A stretch of 64,000 nucleotides of DNA, taken from contig NC_091262.1 of the NCBI RefSeq assembly GCF_042477335.2, positions 73,456,001-73,520,000 on the forward strand. Reading direction: 5' to 3'. This document shows positions 1 through 15,230 of this stretch, in pieces (the stretch's first letter is position 1; each line of letters opens with the position of its first letter). Origin of the DNA: Ovis canadensis (Eukaryota > Chordata > Mammalia > Artiodactyla > Bovidae). The notes under the pieces were generated by a model. It saw only the letters and a list, made by a program, of their open reading frames with translations, did no database searches and was not told the origin of the DNA. The position numbers and the translations under genes are program-made.

Positions 1-14
1 AGATCACGAATCCC

Positions 15-430
15 CCTCAGATAAAGCAACAAGAAGGGCACCTCATATAAAACCCAGTCTAATCCTGAGAAAAACATCAGACAAATTCAAACTGAGGGGC
101 AGTCTACAAAATATCTGACCCGTCCTCCTCACATCAAGGTCGTCGAAAACAGGGAAAGAATAAGAAGCCATAAGAGACCAAAGGGGATTAGGGAAATAAA
201 ACTAAATGAACTCTGGTACACCTTGGATTAAAAAGAAGACATTAATGGGAAAACTGGGGAAATCCAATAGAGTCTAGAAGTTAGTTAATAGTAATACACC
301 GATGTTAGTTTCCTGGTTGCAACAAACGTACACTGATAAGGTAAGATGCTACTGACCTAAGACATGGGGGAAACCCAGAATGGGTATGGGGAACTCAGTA
401 CATCCCAGGAACTCTTCTGTGAAGACAAAG
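15..430 (+). mobile_element. Old L1-type 3'-end remnant
   Basis: The text resembles the 3' UTR of ancient mammalian L1 (L1M class). Marks are ATCCTGAGAAAAACATCAGA at 63-82, a block about 200 bases later reading as loss of a purine-rich tail, and a TTAGTTAATAGTAATACACC stretch at 281-300. A related block is at 26985-27240. Family naming is from memory. Confidence 0.45.
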
Positions 431-689
431 CTACTGGGAAAAGAAAGGAGTGGAGGGATGGGGGATAGAGAGAAGACGTCAACCCAGGTTTGTTCAATGC
501 CAAAGTCGCACAATACTAATAAATCACACAGTGAAAAGAACTCGAGACTTGGAGAGTGGAAGTCACTTTCTGCCACTTGATCCTAGAGTTATTTCAGGGG
601 TCACAAACTGTTATCTTACTCATCTATGATAGAGTAAAAACATCTATCTTCTTCCCTCATGGAGTGTTCTGAAATTTTAAAACTATATA

Positions 690-1640
690 AACGTACCAGA
701 CATGAACAATGGACTGGTTCCAAACTGGGAAAGGAGTACATCAAGGCTCTATACTGTCATCCTGTTTATTTAACTTACATGCAGAGTACATCATGCAAAA
801 CGCCAGGCTGGATAGAGCACAAGTTGGAATCAAGACTGCAGGGAGAAATATCAATAACCTCAGATACGCAGATGACACCACCCTTATGGCAGAAAGCAAA
901 GAAGAACTAAACAGCCTCTTGATAAAAGTGAAAGAGGAGAGTGAAAAAGCTGGCTTAAAATTCAACATTCAAAAACTAAGATCATGGCATCTGGTCCCAT
1001 CACTTCATGGCAAATAGATAGGGAAAAAAAGGAAACAGTGACAGACTTTATTTTCTTGGGGTCCAGAATCACTGCAAATGGTGACTGCAACCATGAAATT
1101 TAAAAGATGCTTGTTCCTTGGAAGAAAAGCTATGACCAACCTAGAAAGCATATTAAAAAGCAGAGACCTCACTTTGCTGACAAGGTCTGTATAGTCAAAG
1201 CTATGGTTTTTCCAGGAGTCATGTATATGGATGTGAGAGTTGGACCATAAAGAAAGCTGAGCGCCAAAGAACTGATGCTTTTGAACTGTGGTGTTGGAGA
1301 AGATTCTTGGACTGCAAGGAGATCAAACCTGTCAGGCCTAAAGGAAATCAGCCCTGAATATTCATTGGAAGGACTGATGCTAAAGCTGAAACTCCAATAC
1401 TCTGGCCACCTGATACAAAGAACTGACTCCCTGGAAAAGACCCTGATGCTGGGAAAGATTGAAGGCGGGAGGAGAAGTGGACGACAGAGGATGAGATGGT
1501 TGGATGGCATCACCAACTCGATGGACATGAGTTTGAGCAAGCTCCGGGAGTTGGTGATGGACAGGGAGGCCTGGCACGCTGCAGTCCATGGGGTCGCAAA
1601 GAGTCAGACACGACTGAGCAACTGAACTGACTGACTGATA
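690..1640 (+). mobile_element. BovB (RTE) LINE, 3' half, broken
   Basis: Contains the reverse-transcriptase palm box YADD in frame NNLRYADDTTLMAES near 860-890, then the C-terminal RT region and the diagnostic BovB tail ending in GACACGACTGAGCAACTGAA. It is 5'-truncated and has frameshifts after about 980, so it is inactive. Antisense to DICER1. Confidence 0.92.
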
Positions 1641-2409
1641 CAAAAGGTAAATTACAGACGATAAAGCCTTAAGGATATAAGGCAAAGGAAAAACTGTAAA
1701 CCCAAGACTGGACACATGCAACAGAAGTAGCTATTTTTTATGTTTCTGATTAGGAGAGTAGAAAACTGCCCGTGTATTACAATAGCTTCTACCCCCGTGA
1801 AACTGTTTGCTGAAGAGTGGTTTTTCCTCCCATTAAATTGATGGAAGGAAAGAATCTGGATTTCAGGAAGTTTTTCTAAGCTTATTAAAAAGCTTACTGG
1901 AACAAGACCTCTATTGTACATTTAATTAGCTGCCCATAAAGTAAACCCTCAAACCACTCCTGATTCATCATCCAACACTAAATTCCAGGCACATTTTATG
2001 AAAGTTGATCGCAATTAATCTGATCCTCAAAGTCAACAGGAAGTAACACTGATTTCTGATAAACCTTTTCAGGCTAATATTCCTGGCTCATCTCCATACT
2101 TACAAACACATGGAGAAAAGAGGGAAAAAGGAAGAAAATGAAGCCCCCACTTCTCTCCAAGCCCCAGAAAATGTACTTAATTCTTAACCCATCCTGTGTG
2201 GGGCAGGGAGTCCGTCTAGAACTCGGCTTAGAACTGTGCCAACATTAAACTTCTCTGACCCCAAAAATGCCTTTCCCCCATTCTAAAAAATAACCCGAGG
2301 AGTGGTGCACTCCCTGGACTGTCTCCTGGCAGTCTTCCCGCTGTAAAGCACTGGTTTTTAGCGTTCTTTGATACCCAAGGGCATCATGATTACACAAAGA
2401 AGTGGAAAC

Positions 2410-2590
2410 GAGGAGGCAGAATATCAGGATTCTTGAATGGTCTCTGCCACTGGCTGGCAATGTAACTCAGAGCAAATCACTGATCCTCCGGACACCTTCC
2501 TCTTTTTTTTTTTTGCTCATAAGAGTGAGTGAGTTGGGTTAGTCAGTGAAGTTCCTTTCCAATCTTAAACTTCTGATTTCAATGTAATTC
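2410..2590 (+). mobile_element. MIR-like ancient tRNA SINE
   Basis: Pattern of MIR core: a TGTAACTCAGAGCAAATCACT segment equivalent to the conserved 'gtgaccttgggcaagtcact' core, then a polypyrimidine and a CTTTCCAATC stretch. Diverged. Confidence 0.4.
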
Positions 2591-3334
2591 ACTACCTAAA
2601 ATTATTTTACTTCGTATCCACCATCAGGATCAGGCCCAATGACTATGAAAACTTCCAGACTGAAAACCGCTGGATGACGACCCCAGAGTCCAATTTCTCG
2701 TTACCCAAGTACATTCTCAAGTCAGGAGCCGTTCTTTTTTTTTTTTAAACCCCAAATTACCTCAGGAAACAAAGTTTAATTTCTCCTCAGAGATCAATAC
2801 TTGCAGAAAAGGTTCTTAGGGATCAACTTTGGCCAATTAATCTTGTAGAAACAAGTAATTTGAAGTACAAAATAAGAACTCTTTTTGGCCCTTACAAATA
2901 ATAGAGCATCCATCCACAAATCAAAAGAAACATACATTAAGTGACCACGTGATGCAAATCTGAAGTACAGCTCCTTGGCTGGGTCTATATTCAGGAGAAA
3001 TACACTTCTACTGAAGAAGGAGGCAGGGTGGAAATTTACAGCCTAATTGGTATTTACTGCCACCTTTGTCAGTATTCTCTGAATTTCTCCCTAACATTTT
3101 TATTATCTTCTGATTTGGAAAATTTTAATATGTAGTCTATGAACCAATTCAAATTTCAAACCCAGTTGTTACATGCTTTTCACTGCAAATGTGCAAACTT
3201 GAATAGGCATTTATTAAGAAAAAAAGCTAACACAGAAAAATGAGCCACAGCAATATCCTGATAAAATTTATCTTAAGATCACCTGAAGGAGAAAGCGTGG
3301 TGTGAAATGCTCAAAACCACGCCTAATACATCAC

Positions 3335-3456
3335 GTGTGTGTGCTGAGTCATGTCCCACTCTTTGCGACCCTGTGGACTATAGCCTGCCAGGCTCCTCTG
3401 TCCATGGGATTTCCCAGGCAAGAATACTGGAGTGGGTTGCCATTTCCTTCTCCACT
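3335..3456 (-). mobile_element. Bov-A SINE unit
   Basis: Reverse of the ruminant Bov-A body: GTCCCACTCTTTGCGACC, then CAGGCAAGAATACTGGAGTG and CCTTCTCC at the edge. It abuts the next Bov-A2 across a target-site duplication. Confidence 0.8.
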
Positions 3457-3466
3457 AACACACCAT

Positions 3467-3742
3467 GCTCTTGCTGCTGCTAAACCACTTCAGTCTCGTC
3501 TGACTCTGTGTGACCCCACAGACGGCAGCCCACCAGGCTCCCCCGTCCCTGGGATTCTCCAGGCAAGAACACTGGAGTGGGTTGCCATTGCCTTCTCCAA
3601 TGCATGAGAGTGAAAAGTGAAAGTGAAGTCACTCAGTCGTGTCCTACCCTCAGCGACCCCATGGACTGCAGCCTTCCAGGCTCCTCCATCCACGGGATTT
3701 TCCAGGCAAGAGTACTGGAGTGGGGTGCCATTGCCTTCTCCG
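3467..3742 (-). mobile_element. Bov-A2 SINE (two Bov-A units) with target-site duplication
   Basis: Two Bov-A units in tandem joined by a GAAAGTGAAAAGTGAAAGTG-type linker. A 10-base direct repeat AACACACCAT flanks it at 3457-3466 and 3743-3752. Sense with respect to DICER1 transcription. Confidence 0.9.
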
Positions 3743-4095
3743 AACACACCATAGTCACAGGTTAATAAATATCTGAACTAAATCTAACAACTGAATACCA
3801 AACAAGGAAGGTTTACTTTAATGTCAACTTAATTTTTCTGTACTTGCACTCGATTTCAGATGGATTAGAAACGATTAGCATCCTTTAGGAACAAAACCTC
3901 AGTCAGGCGATTGTATATATAAACATCCTGCCAATCCCAGGATAGTGTTACACATTGAGTTCTGACGATGGTGCCAAGTAAAGGACTCTTCCCTAAGCCT
4001 TCTGCCCAGCTCTTAAAGCTATTACAAGGTATCACTTCACAGAACAAAAAGCTACCTGTTCTACTACAGGGAAAATCATGTTAATCTCAGAGTTA

Positions 4096-6032
<1,937 letters not shown>

Positions 6033-6514
6033 TTAACATCAGAAACAGAAGTCGTCAATACCACAATAAATTCACCACAGCATTACCATCCATTACATAT
6101 CCAAGCCAGAAAAGAAACTCCCTCTTTGCAGCTGTGTAACTACTGGAAGAACACACAGGCTCCCAGCAAGCCTTCCTCAAGCTGTACCCACTCCCATCTG
6201 TACTGTTATTTGCCGGCTAAGTGTCAATAAATGCATACGGCTAACAGTCAAAAGAATTCTGTTGCTTCATTGTTAATCACAGGTTTTTCATTCTGATTTT
6301 TAGGTTTAGACTTTCACCTTTTGCCCCCTAAGGCATCACCCAGAATGAGAAAATTTGTCAAAATAGACAAGACACTCAACAATGATTACTTCTCAGACCC
6401 AGAAATAGGAAATACAGGAGGAGATCATAAGGAGGAAGTACTATCATTAAATGTATCTGTTTCTAAACTACTTGAAACATTTAGCATTTGCAAAGGTCAA
6501 CTTTCTTAGTTTTT

Positions 6515-7090
6515 AAATAAATCTTTTAATTCATTTTTAACTGGAGGATAACTGCTTTACAATATTGTGTTGACCTCTGCCACACAGCAACACGCATCAG
6601 CACGTGCCCTCCCTCCTGAGCCTCCCCCCAGCCCCAGGCTGTCACAGAGCGGTGGGTGGAGCTCCGAGTTACAGGGACTGCCGCCGCCTCCTCTGCACAC
6701 GGCAATTCCTCTGCACACGGCAACGTGTGTGCTTCAGTGCTGCTTGCTCAGCTCTGCCCCCTTCTCCTTCCCACGCCGTGTACACAGTCTGTTCTCTACG
6801 TGCTCTCCGTCAGAGCTGCTATTAAATAAATCTGCCCTGCAGATAGGTTCATCAGTAATCATTTTTCTAGATTCCATATATATGTGTTAACATATGGTAT
6901 TTGCTTTTCTCTTTTTCTGACTTGTTTCACTCTGTATTATCAGGCTCTAGGTTCATCCACCTCACTAGAACTGACTCAAATGTGTTCCTTTTTAGGGCTG
7001 AGTCATAGTTTAACGTGTCCTCTTAAGGAAAGCTCCCCCACATTTCAATCACAACAGTATCACTCCTTGGATCTTTCATGCCTTTCATAA
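6515..7090 (-). mobile_element. Ruminant L1 3'-region fragment
   Basis: Reverse of ruminant L1 3' sequence. Blocks equivalent to the 'ggataattgctttacaatgttgtg' and 'tctgccatacagcaa' signatures sit at 6545-6600. A 'gtatgataggctctaggtccatcc'-like block sits at 6936-6960. The part at 6650-6830 is more diverged and CG-rich. Confidence 0.6.
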
Positions 7091-7379
7091 TATGACAACA
7101 ACACATACATTCCTAAAAGCATATGTAATAATTAAGGAAAATAAATATATTAAAGATATAGTTTAAAATGACAGTGTTCATTATTCCCAACTAGAATTTA
7201 TAAGAGTCAGATTTTGAGAGCTAAGTAATGATGCCAAACACAACAGAGTATCTATCAGTTTTTTACCTAAACACCTTAAAGGCCGTCAGAGGTGTATTTC
7301 ATATCACATCTGACTTCCATGAATCGAAATGTTACCTTTTCTTCTCATTTCACAAAGAGAACTCTTTCCAAACTCCTAC

Positions 7380-7555
7380 CAAGTGACAGGCACACTGCAA
7401 GGTGTTTTCATGTCAATGTAACTGATAACCCAAGAGTCCCCTGAAACCACTGGTAATGCTATTTTATAGGCTCAGGGACAATTAATGACTCACTTGAAGT
7501 CACACATTAGTGGAGCCCGTTCTCAAAACCCAAGTGTGATTTAACTTCACAATCT
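7380..7555 (+). mobile_element. MIR SINE
   Basis: Reads through CTATTTTATAGGCTCAGGGA, then CACTTGAAGTCACACATTAG and GGAGCCC, the order of the MIR core and tail. Confidence 0.6.
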
Positions 7556-8198
7556 GAGAAATAAGTCTTCTCTCATGTAACTGTTTCAAGAACCACCACT
7601 TGGTAATTGTTAACCTTGTTAAAGGCTGTACCTAACAAGGATATACGGATAATTTAATACGAACTGAATTAATCATTGTAATTTAAAAACCTAATTTATA
7701 AAGGTTCCCTTCTACCAACTTAGATTACAAAGGCTATTTTGAAACTCAAAATAGCAACCTCCTCAAAAAGAGACAAACCTAGAAACAGGTCAGAAATTCA
7801 CACCCATTTTCAAAATCAGAGGGTGTTTCCCGTTATTTTCAATCAGACCGTAAAATACTGAATTCTATAAATAAATTAATGTTCTTTCAAACCATCATGT
7901 AGGATGTTTGGGTCAGAACAAAAAAATGCACACACTGACAGAAAAGGACACAGATCGCCTACTGAGTTCCCAGCCCTCATTAACACAAGCAGACAGGCTG
8001 GGCCCACGTGTATGCAACATTCCCTCTTAAGGGTGAAACACCGCCATCTGTTACGCTTTCTGGAAACAAGGTTCAATTCCTGCATCTGAAGATGACTGTC
8101 CTGATAAGGAATTCTTAGGTCTTCTAAGGGGTATGGAACCAAAGGCCTAAAACCATCCCAGCAGGTTTCACTGAAGCCTAGTTAATCCTAAGTGCTTA

Positions 8199-8943
<745 letters not shown>

Positions 8944-10107
8944 CTAAAATAAAACTGCTATCAGTATACAAAGATGCCATTCACCTGCCTGGATATACTT
9001 CTATGAAATCAGATTAGGGAACCACTGTATTTTAGGTGAGGATTAAGAAACTCGTCATTAAAAATTACAACAACAAAAAAATTACTACAAAAATTCTCAA
9101 TGTATGGAAGCTCGTACTTGAGGATCAAGATGTAAAACAAGGAAAACATGGAAAGAGATAAGAAAAAAAAATACTGATAATGGAGACCACGTTTTCATGA
9201 TAAATCAACTCAATCTACTGCAAGTTTTCAGCTTCCTCATAATTTGATTGATGAGACCTGTCAGTTTTATCAGATCACAGAACAATTCACACAATTTTTC
9301 CCTGTCAAATTGACAGGGTTTTCTGGAAGAAGACACGGACTCCTTAGTTTTTTTAATGGCTTATCATTCTGTGGATTTTAAACGCGTCATTAAGACAGCG
9401 TAACCCAATATGTAAGACATACTAGCAGACCCGGGACGGCTTGAGGTCAGTTGGGAAACATGTCTTAACCATTTCAGATTCACCAACACGTGAAAGGCCC
9501 TCAACACAACCTGGTGGCATGGAAACGTCTAGGTTACAGGAAGTGACAGTCACTCAGTCGTGTCTGACTCTTTGCGACCCCATGGACTATACACAGTCAT
9601 GGCATTCTCCGGGCCAGAACACTGGAGTGGTAACCTTTTCCTTCTCCAGGGGATCTTCCCAATTGAGGGATCGAACCCAGGTCTCCCTCATTACAGGCAG
9701 ATTCTCTACCAGCTGAGCCACAAGGGAAGCCAAGTTACAGTAAGTCTCCATCAAAAATACTAAGATCTCAACCAAGAAATGTCAAGGCATTTAACTCAAG
9801 AGTAAACTTTCTGAAAGCAAGTTATCTGCAAGATGGAAATAGGTCATAGGAATTTGCATTTTTCAAACAAAAAATCATACTGTAAAGCTGTTTCTTTTCT
9901 ATTCAGTAACAGCAACACAAAGGAGTAGCTTATTTGGATTTAGGATGAGACTATAGTAAGAAAATGCATGAGGGGTAGTTTCTAGGCTGACAAAGTACTT
10001 GGAAAGTAGAGACTTCAAACCTAATTCACATAATGAAGGCTTCAGGTCATCTTATAAATCAAGGACTTGTACAGATTTATTAAGTGAAATTTCTTTATGA
10101 GTCTTAC
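8944..10107 (-). other. DICER1: DICER1 intron after coding exon 3
   Basis: 1,164 bases. It holds one Bov-tA SINE at 9545-9733 flanked by a 12-base near-perfect target-site duplication. The rest is unique AT-rich sequence with no gene visible. Confidence 0.85.
9545..9733 (-). mobile_element. Bov-tA SINE with target-site duplication
   Basis: Full-length reverse Bov-tA: the tRNA-derived head in reverse (CCAGCTGAGCCACAAGGGAAGC at the right end) and the Bov-A body at the left. It is flanked by GTTACAGGAAGT (9533-9544) and GTTACAGTAAGT (9734-9745), an 11 of 12 duplication. Confidence 0.92.
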
Positions 10108-10238
10108 CTGATGTTTAGTAAACTCTTGGTTCCATTTCTCTTTTGTCCAAGATGCAGTTACTTCTAGGTTTGAGTATTCCCCGACCTTGAGATCTGAGTG
10201 AGTTCTGACAGCTGACACTTGTTGAGCAACCTGGTTTG
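10108..10238 (-). CDS. DICER1: DICER1 coding exon 3 (residues 103-146)
   Basis: 131 nt, acceptor AATCAG, donor CAG followed by GTAAGAC. It encodes [19 protein letters not shown] and on to WNQEFTKHQ, the stretch of HEL1 between motifs Ia and Ib. Compared with human Dicer as I recall it, Thr replaces Asn in EV-T-ASW and Lys replaces Arg in KE-K-WNQ, both mild. Phase 1 in, phase 0 out, which fits its neighbours exactly. Confidence 0.96.
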
Positions 10239-11372
<1,134 letters not shown>

Positions 11373-12175
11373 CTAGAAACACAGTGGGGAAAAAAGATTA
11401 CACACTTCTTATCTAAGTGCAGAACTTTAAAAACTGGATTTTGTTTCAATTCAGAAAATTCCACTGTTTTCTAAAATCTCCCTCCAATAAATCTGCCCTT
11501 TCAAAAAGCTTACCGTCTACATGTTTATTTAATAATAATAATCAGAGGCATTAAAATGCCGGTTACACATAGCTGTGCTGTATAAATGCTGAAATGGCAT
11601 TTCCAATTTCTTTAAAAATCATTTTCACAGCGACAGAAACTTTTCTAGAATGATATGAACAACTGAAACACTATAACTTTGTGAAAAATAAGTGGTTATT
11701 TAAAATTCATTAGCAAAGTCAAAGTAAAGAAGAAAATTAATGATTTTACTACTGCTTATTATACTGAGCTACTCTTATTTACCACTTTAGACCAACTGTA
11801 GTAAAATATACTGTTTCTTAAAAAAAAAAAAAAAAAGACTATAACCATAGTTCTGACAGTCTATGTTTGTTCAAACCAATCTCGATTCCTACCCAGATTA
11901 TGAGGACAGACACACCCAAATAGATACTCAGGAACAGTGAAGTTTTCACAGGGTAAAAAAGATAAGAAATTTCATCAATAAAACTATCAAATCAATTACC
12001 CAGCAGATGTTAGAAAAGAAAATGACTATTAAGAACAAAAGTATTTGGCATGAGAAAATTAATCAGAAGAGGAAAGCTTAAAAAGGTAAAGGAGTTTTAT
12101 AGAAGTTGTGTCAACTATATGCAAATTTATTCCATTTTAGTGAAAATGCTCCAGTATTAGTGTTCTCATTAGTAC
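11373..12175 (-). other. DICER1: DICER1 intron after coding exon 1
   Basis: 803 bases between donor 12175 and acceptor 11374-11373. It is AT-rich, with a poly-A run near 11819-11836. No repeat family or other gene is recognisable to me. Confidence 0.85.
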
Positions 12176-12319
12176 CTGATATTTTCTTGGCGTATAAATG
12201 TTATCATGAATTGCTTCTTGTTGCCATGGCAGTCCAAAGAAAGGACCCATTGGTGAGGAAGCAGGGGTCATGAGCTGCAGGCCTGCCATGCTGAGGGGCT
12301 GCAAAGCAGGGCTTTTCAT
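12176..12319 (-). CDS. DICER1: DICER1 coding exon 1 (residues 1-48)
   Basis: The start ATG is at 12319-12317 and begins [15 protein letters not shown], the known mammalian Dicer N-terminus. The exon runs 144 nt in frame and ends at TPRKYQ with CAG followed by GTACTA (donor 12175-12174), phase 0. The segment around YTPRKYQ is the lead-in to the HEL1 helicase fold, with the Q-motif-like region before motif I. The start choice rests on this conserved N-terminus, because several other ATGs lie just upstream. Two internal Met codons (residues 11 and 17) could serve as alternative starts without loss of the helicase. Confidence 0.97.
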
Positions 12320-12364
12320 TCATCCAGTGTCTCTTTCATTGCATTTTTGCTCTAGCACAGCTTA
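12320..12364 (-). promoter_or_regulatory. DICER1: 5'UTR part of the start-codon exon with three upstream ATGs and a tandem acceptor
   Basis: The pyrimidine tract TTTTTCCCTTTTG leads to TAG and then TAAG, so the exon may begin at 12364 or 12360 (AGs at 12366-12365 and 12362-12361). Between acceptor and start codon lie ATGs at 12344, 12339 and 12323. The first gives ATG-CAA-TGA. The second gives seven codons whose TGA (12318-12316) overlaps the Dicer ATG in an ATGA arrangement. The third opens a 39-codon frame that overlaps the Dicer start out of frame and ends at 12204. All three would be expected to limit initiation or force reinitiation; that effect is inferred. Confidence 0.7.
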
Positions 12365-12529
12365 CTACAAAAGGGAAAAAGAATACCATTACACAACCAT
12401 GCAAGGTTACAAACAAAAGAAAGCACAGAAACAAGAGAAACGTCAGAATATCGTTCCTATGGGCCTTTTCAAATTCTTCCTGTAATTGTTTTAGCTTTTT
12501 CTTGATCTAAGAGGATCTGTTTTAAAAGT

Positions 12530-12860
12530 CAAGCATTCTACACTCGCCAACCCAGCAATTCTATACCCAGAAACCTGCCTGAAAGGATCAGGCAGATGCA
12601 CAAAGATGTAAACACATGAATATTTATTGTCACATTATTACTTAAGAACAAGAAATAACCTTAAAATGAATTAATCAAAAATTATCTAAGTAAATTATGG
12701 CCTAGTCTTAAGTGGAAAACTTTAAATCCATTAAGATAATACAGATCTAATATTTACTGACATAGAACCATGTCCATAAAATACCTTTAAAAGAAAATTT
12801 GTACACTATGATGCTCTTTAAAATAAACGTGTTTACATACAAAACATGTAAATATATATG
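12530..12860 (+). mobile_element. Old L1-like 3'-end remnant
   Basis: Blocks such as CCCAGCAATTCTATACCCAG, GATGTAAACACATGAATATT and a late TTTGTACACTATGATGCTC resemble the 3' end of L1M-type elements. Lies about 170 bases upstream of the start-codon exon acceptor. Confidence 0.4.
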
Positions 12861-14054
12861 TAAATATATTTCAAACATCTGTAAATTCTATGATGCTATT
12901 ATTGATAAAATAATAAGAAAACTGTATGAAAGGCATTTCACACCACGTACACACAGGAAGGAGTCAAATGCCACCAACATTTGGTCATTTTATCAAAGGA
13001 CCATAAACATAGACGAAGGTCATTTTTCTTAATTGACACCCTATCACAACTGCACAGCTGATGGACTATTTGTGTAAGTATTTTTGAAATTATGCATATC
13101 CTAGATAAATTAAAACAAGGCAACACCACTTTGTGCAATAAGAGCTACTTCACGGTGTCTAAGCACTCTTCTATATTTCACATATTCTTCCCTGAAGATA
13201 AATTTGATTATGTAAAAGGACAAAACAGAAATTCAGGCTTTTAAAAATTCCTAACCTGCAGATAAAGGGTCAGGGTTTCAAATCTCTATGAGAAAGTCCA
13301 CCGGCGCGGAACTGACTTGCCCTGTAGAAGGCAATTTCCCCTTGTACTGCTTTGCAGTGTTCACTGTGATTACTCTATGAAACTGGGAAGAAAGAATCCC
13401 CACTCTTTGTTCCCTGACAACAAAAACTTTGAATCTCCTGACCTGTTAAATTTATAACCATGGTACAACACACTGACTTAACTGTTGTGTCTAATCCACC
13501 AAGAAGCCTCAAGAGTACAGTCTCTTGTATGCATAGGCTTAACACCAAAACTTTGATTTCAAAGCTTAGTTCAGCTGACAAGAATTCAACATCCAGTTAA
13601 TACAAGTAGCACCTCCAGTAAATGGCCGCAGGGCCTCAGGCCTCAGCAAGGCGGTGTGTTCGTGGACCAGAGAGCACGACCATTCTCAGTATCCCTCTCA
13701 GAGGAAGAAGGCAAGCAGAGTATTCCAGATACACTGTGAAAAACTATCAAGGCCTTCTTTTGCCGGGGTCAAACAGAACTACATTTTCCACGAGAAATAA
13801 TGTGCTCATTCTCTACTGAACCAAAGTCCCAACAGCCTTTCCTGCGACCTCCTTTGTACTCAGCATTCACTTTTCTCAATTCTGCAGGCCCACAGGATAA
13901 ACAGTCTCAGGTTGGTCAGTCAAGCTTCTTACTCAACCCGGCTGCAGAGAACCTGAAGTGGAAGGCTATTTTACCCAACAGCCTGAGACCCAGCAGGTCA
14001 TGCTGAAGGCCCAAGGCTGAGACCTGCAGGCACTTCCCACATGGCTACCCATTC

Positions 14055-14250
14055 TTGGGGTGTCTCTATACGGTGCTCCTTATCCGCAGGTTCCACTTCC
14101 ACAGGTCAATCTATCCTTGGTTGGATGAATCCACGGATGCAGAGGGTCAACTGTACTATGCAAGGGATATGAGCATCCAGGGATTTGGGCATCAGAGGGT
14201 CCTGATGCCAATCACCACAGGCACCAAGGGACAACTGTATTCTTCACTAC
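14055..14250 (+). mobile_element. Tigger-like (pogo/mariner) DNA-transposon fragment
   Basis: Contains CCTTATCCGCAGGTTCCACTTC, GGATGAATCCACGGATGCAG and GAGGGTCAACTGTA. This is the same signature, in the opposite order, as the fragment at 54600-54830. Family name from memory of the Tigger/MER DNA transposons. Confidence 0.5.
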
Positions 14251-14699
14251 TCTAGGCTGCTCACCAGTAGGGTTATTTAAGCCTGATGCTTCGCTTTCCA
14301 CCCAACCCAAATGTCAATCCAAGACCAAACAAATAAATGGTGGAGGGATCAGGAAAAAAGCCCAAATCCTGCTGGTGGATGGAAATTTTCAAAGGAGAAA
14401 AGAGGGCAGCGATGTAAATCCTCAGACACACTTCCTCCACCTCCAGGAACCCTCCTTCTTACCACTGTCACCGTTTCTGCTGATGTAGACGTTAGTAGTA
14501 ATAATAGAGCCAGAAAATGGTCTAAAACACAAATGAATGTGCTATTTTTAGAATAGTATTTAAAAATCTACTTATAAATACTTAAAATTTTATTACAGAC
14601 TATATAAAAGTAGTCTAAAAAATAAAAATTGATTTTTAGAATAGGCTTACAATAGTCTAAAAAATACAACGATGCTCTATTTTTTTTAAGGGCACATGA

Positions 14700-15230
14700 T
14701 ATTCTTCAAAATTGTCAGTATCATAAAATACAAAGAAAAACTAAAAATGTTCCAAATTAAAGAAGACTGTATTAAACACTGTATTAAAGAAGACAAATTA
14801 AACACTGTATTAAACACTGTATTAAAGAAGACAAATTAAACATGACAACTAAGCGCAGTAACTGACCTCAGACTAGATCTTTCCTGTTATAGAACAAAGG
14901 CTCTAAGGGCCATTATGGAGTCCAGCGATAAGGCTGTAGACAACACACTGTTACACTCACTGAGATGAGGACTGCACCATGATGACGTAGGGGAGCATCC
15001 TTATTCTTGGCAAATACACAGTGATGTACTTAGGAGTAAAAGGGCCAAAATGCATGCAACTTATTCTCAAATGGCTCAGAACCAGAAACTACACACAGAA
15101 ATAGAGAGAACGGATGTGACTGATAAACCAAATGGAGCAAAACAGGTAGAGCACACAGTCCTTGTCCTAGTCTTACTCTTTTCTGTAAGTTTGAAATCAC
15201 TTCCAAAGAAAGAGTTTTAAAAAGTAAATA
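14700..15230 (+). mobile_element. Old L1-type 3'-end remnant
   Basis: Blocks CAACTTATTCTCAAATGGCTC, ATAAACCAAATGGAGCAAAA and a closing TTTTCTGTAAGTTTGAAATCA match L1M 3' UTR text. It is interrupted at the left by a local tandem repeat. Confidence 0.5.
14766..14841 (+). repeat. 38-base tandem repeat, about two copies
   Basis: The unit ACTGTATTAAAGAAGACAAA followed by TTAAACACTGTATTAAAC is repeated in near-identical form. A recent replication-slippage duplication within intron sequence. Confidence 0.8.
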
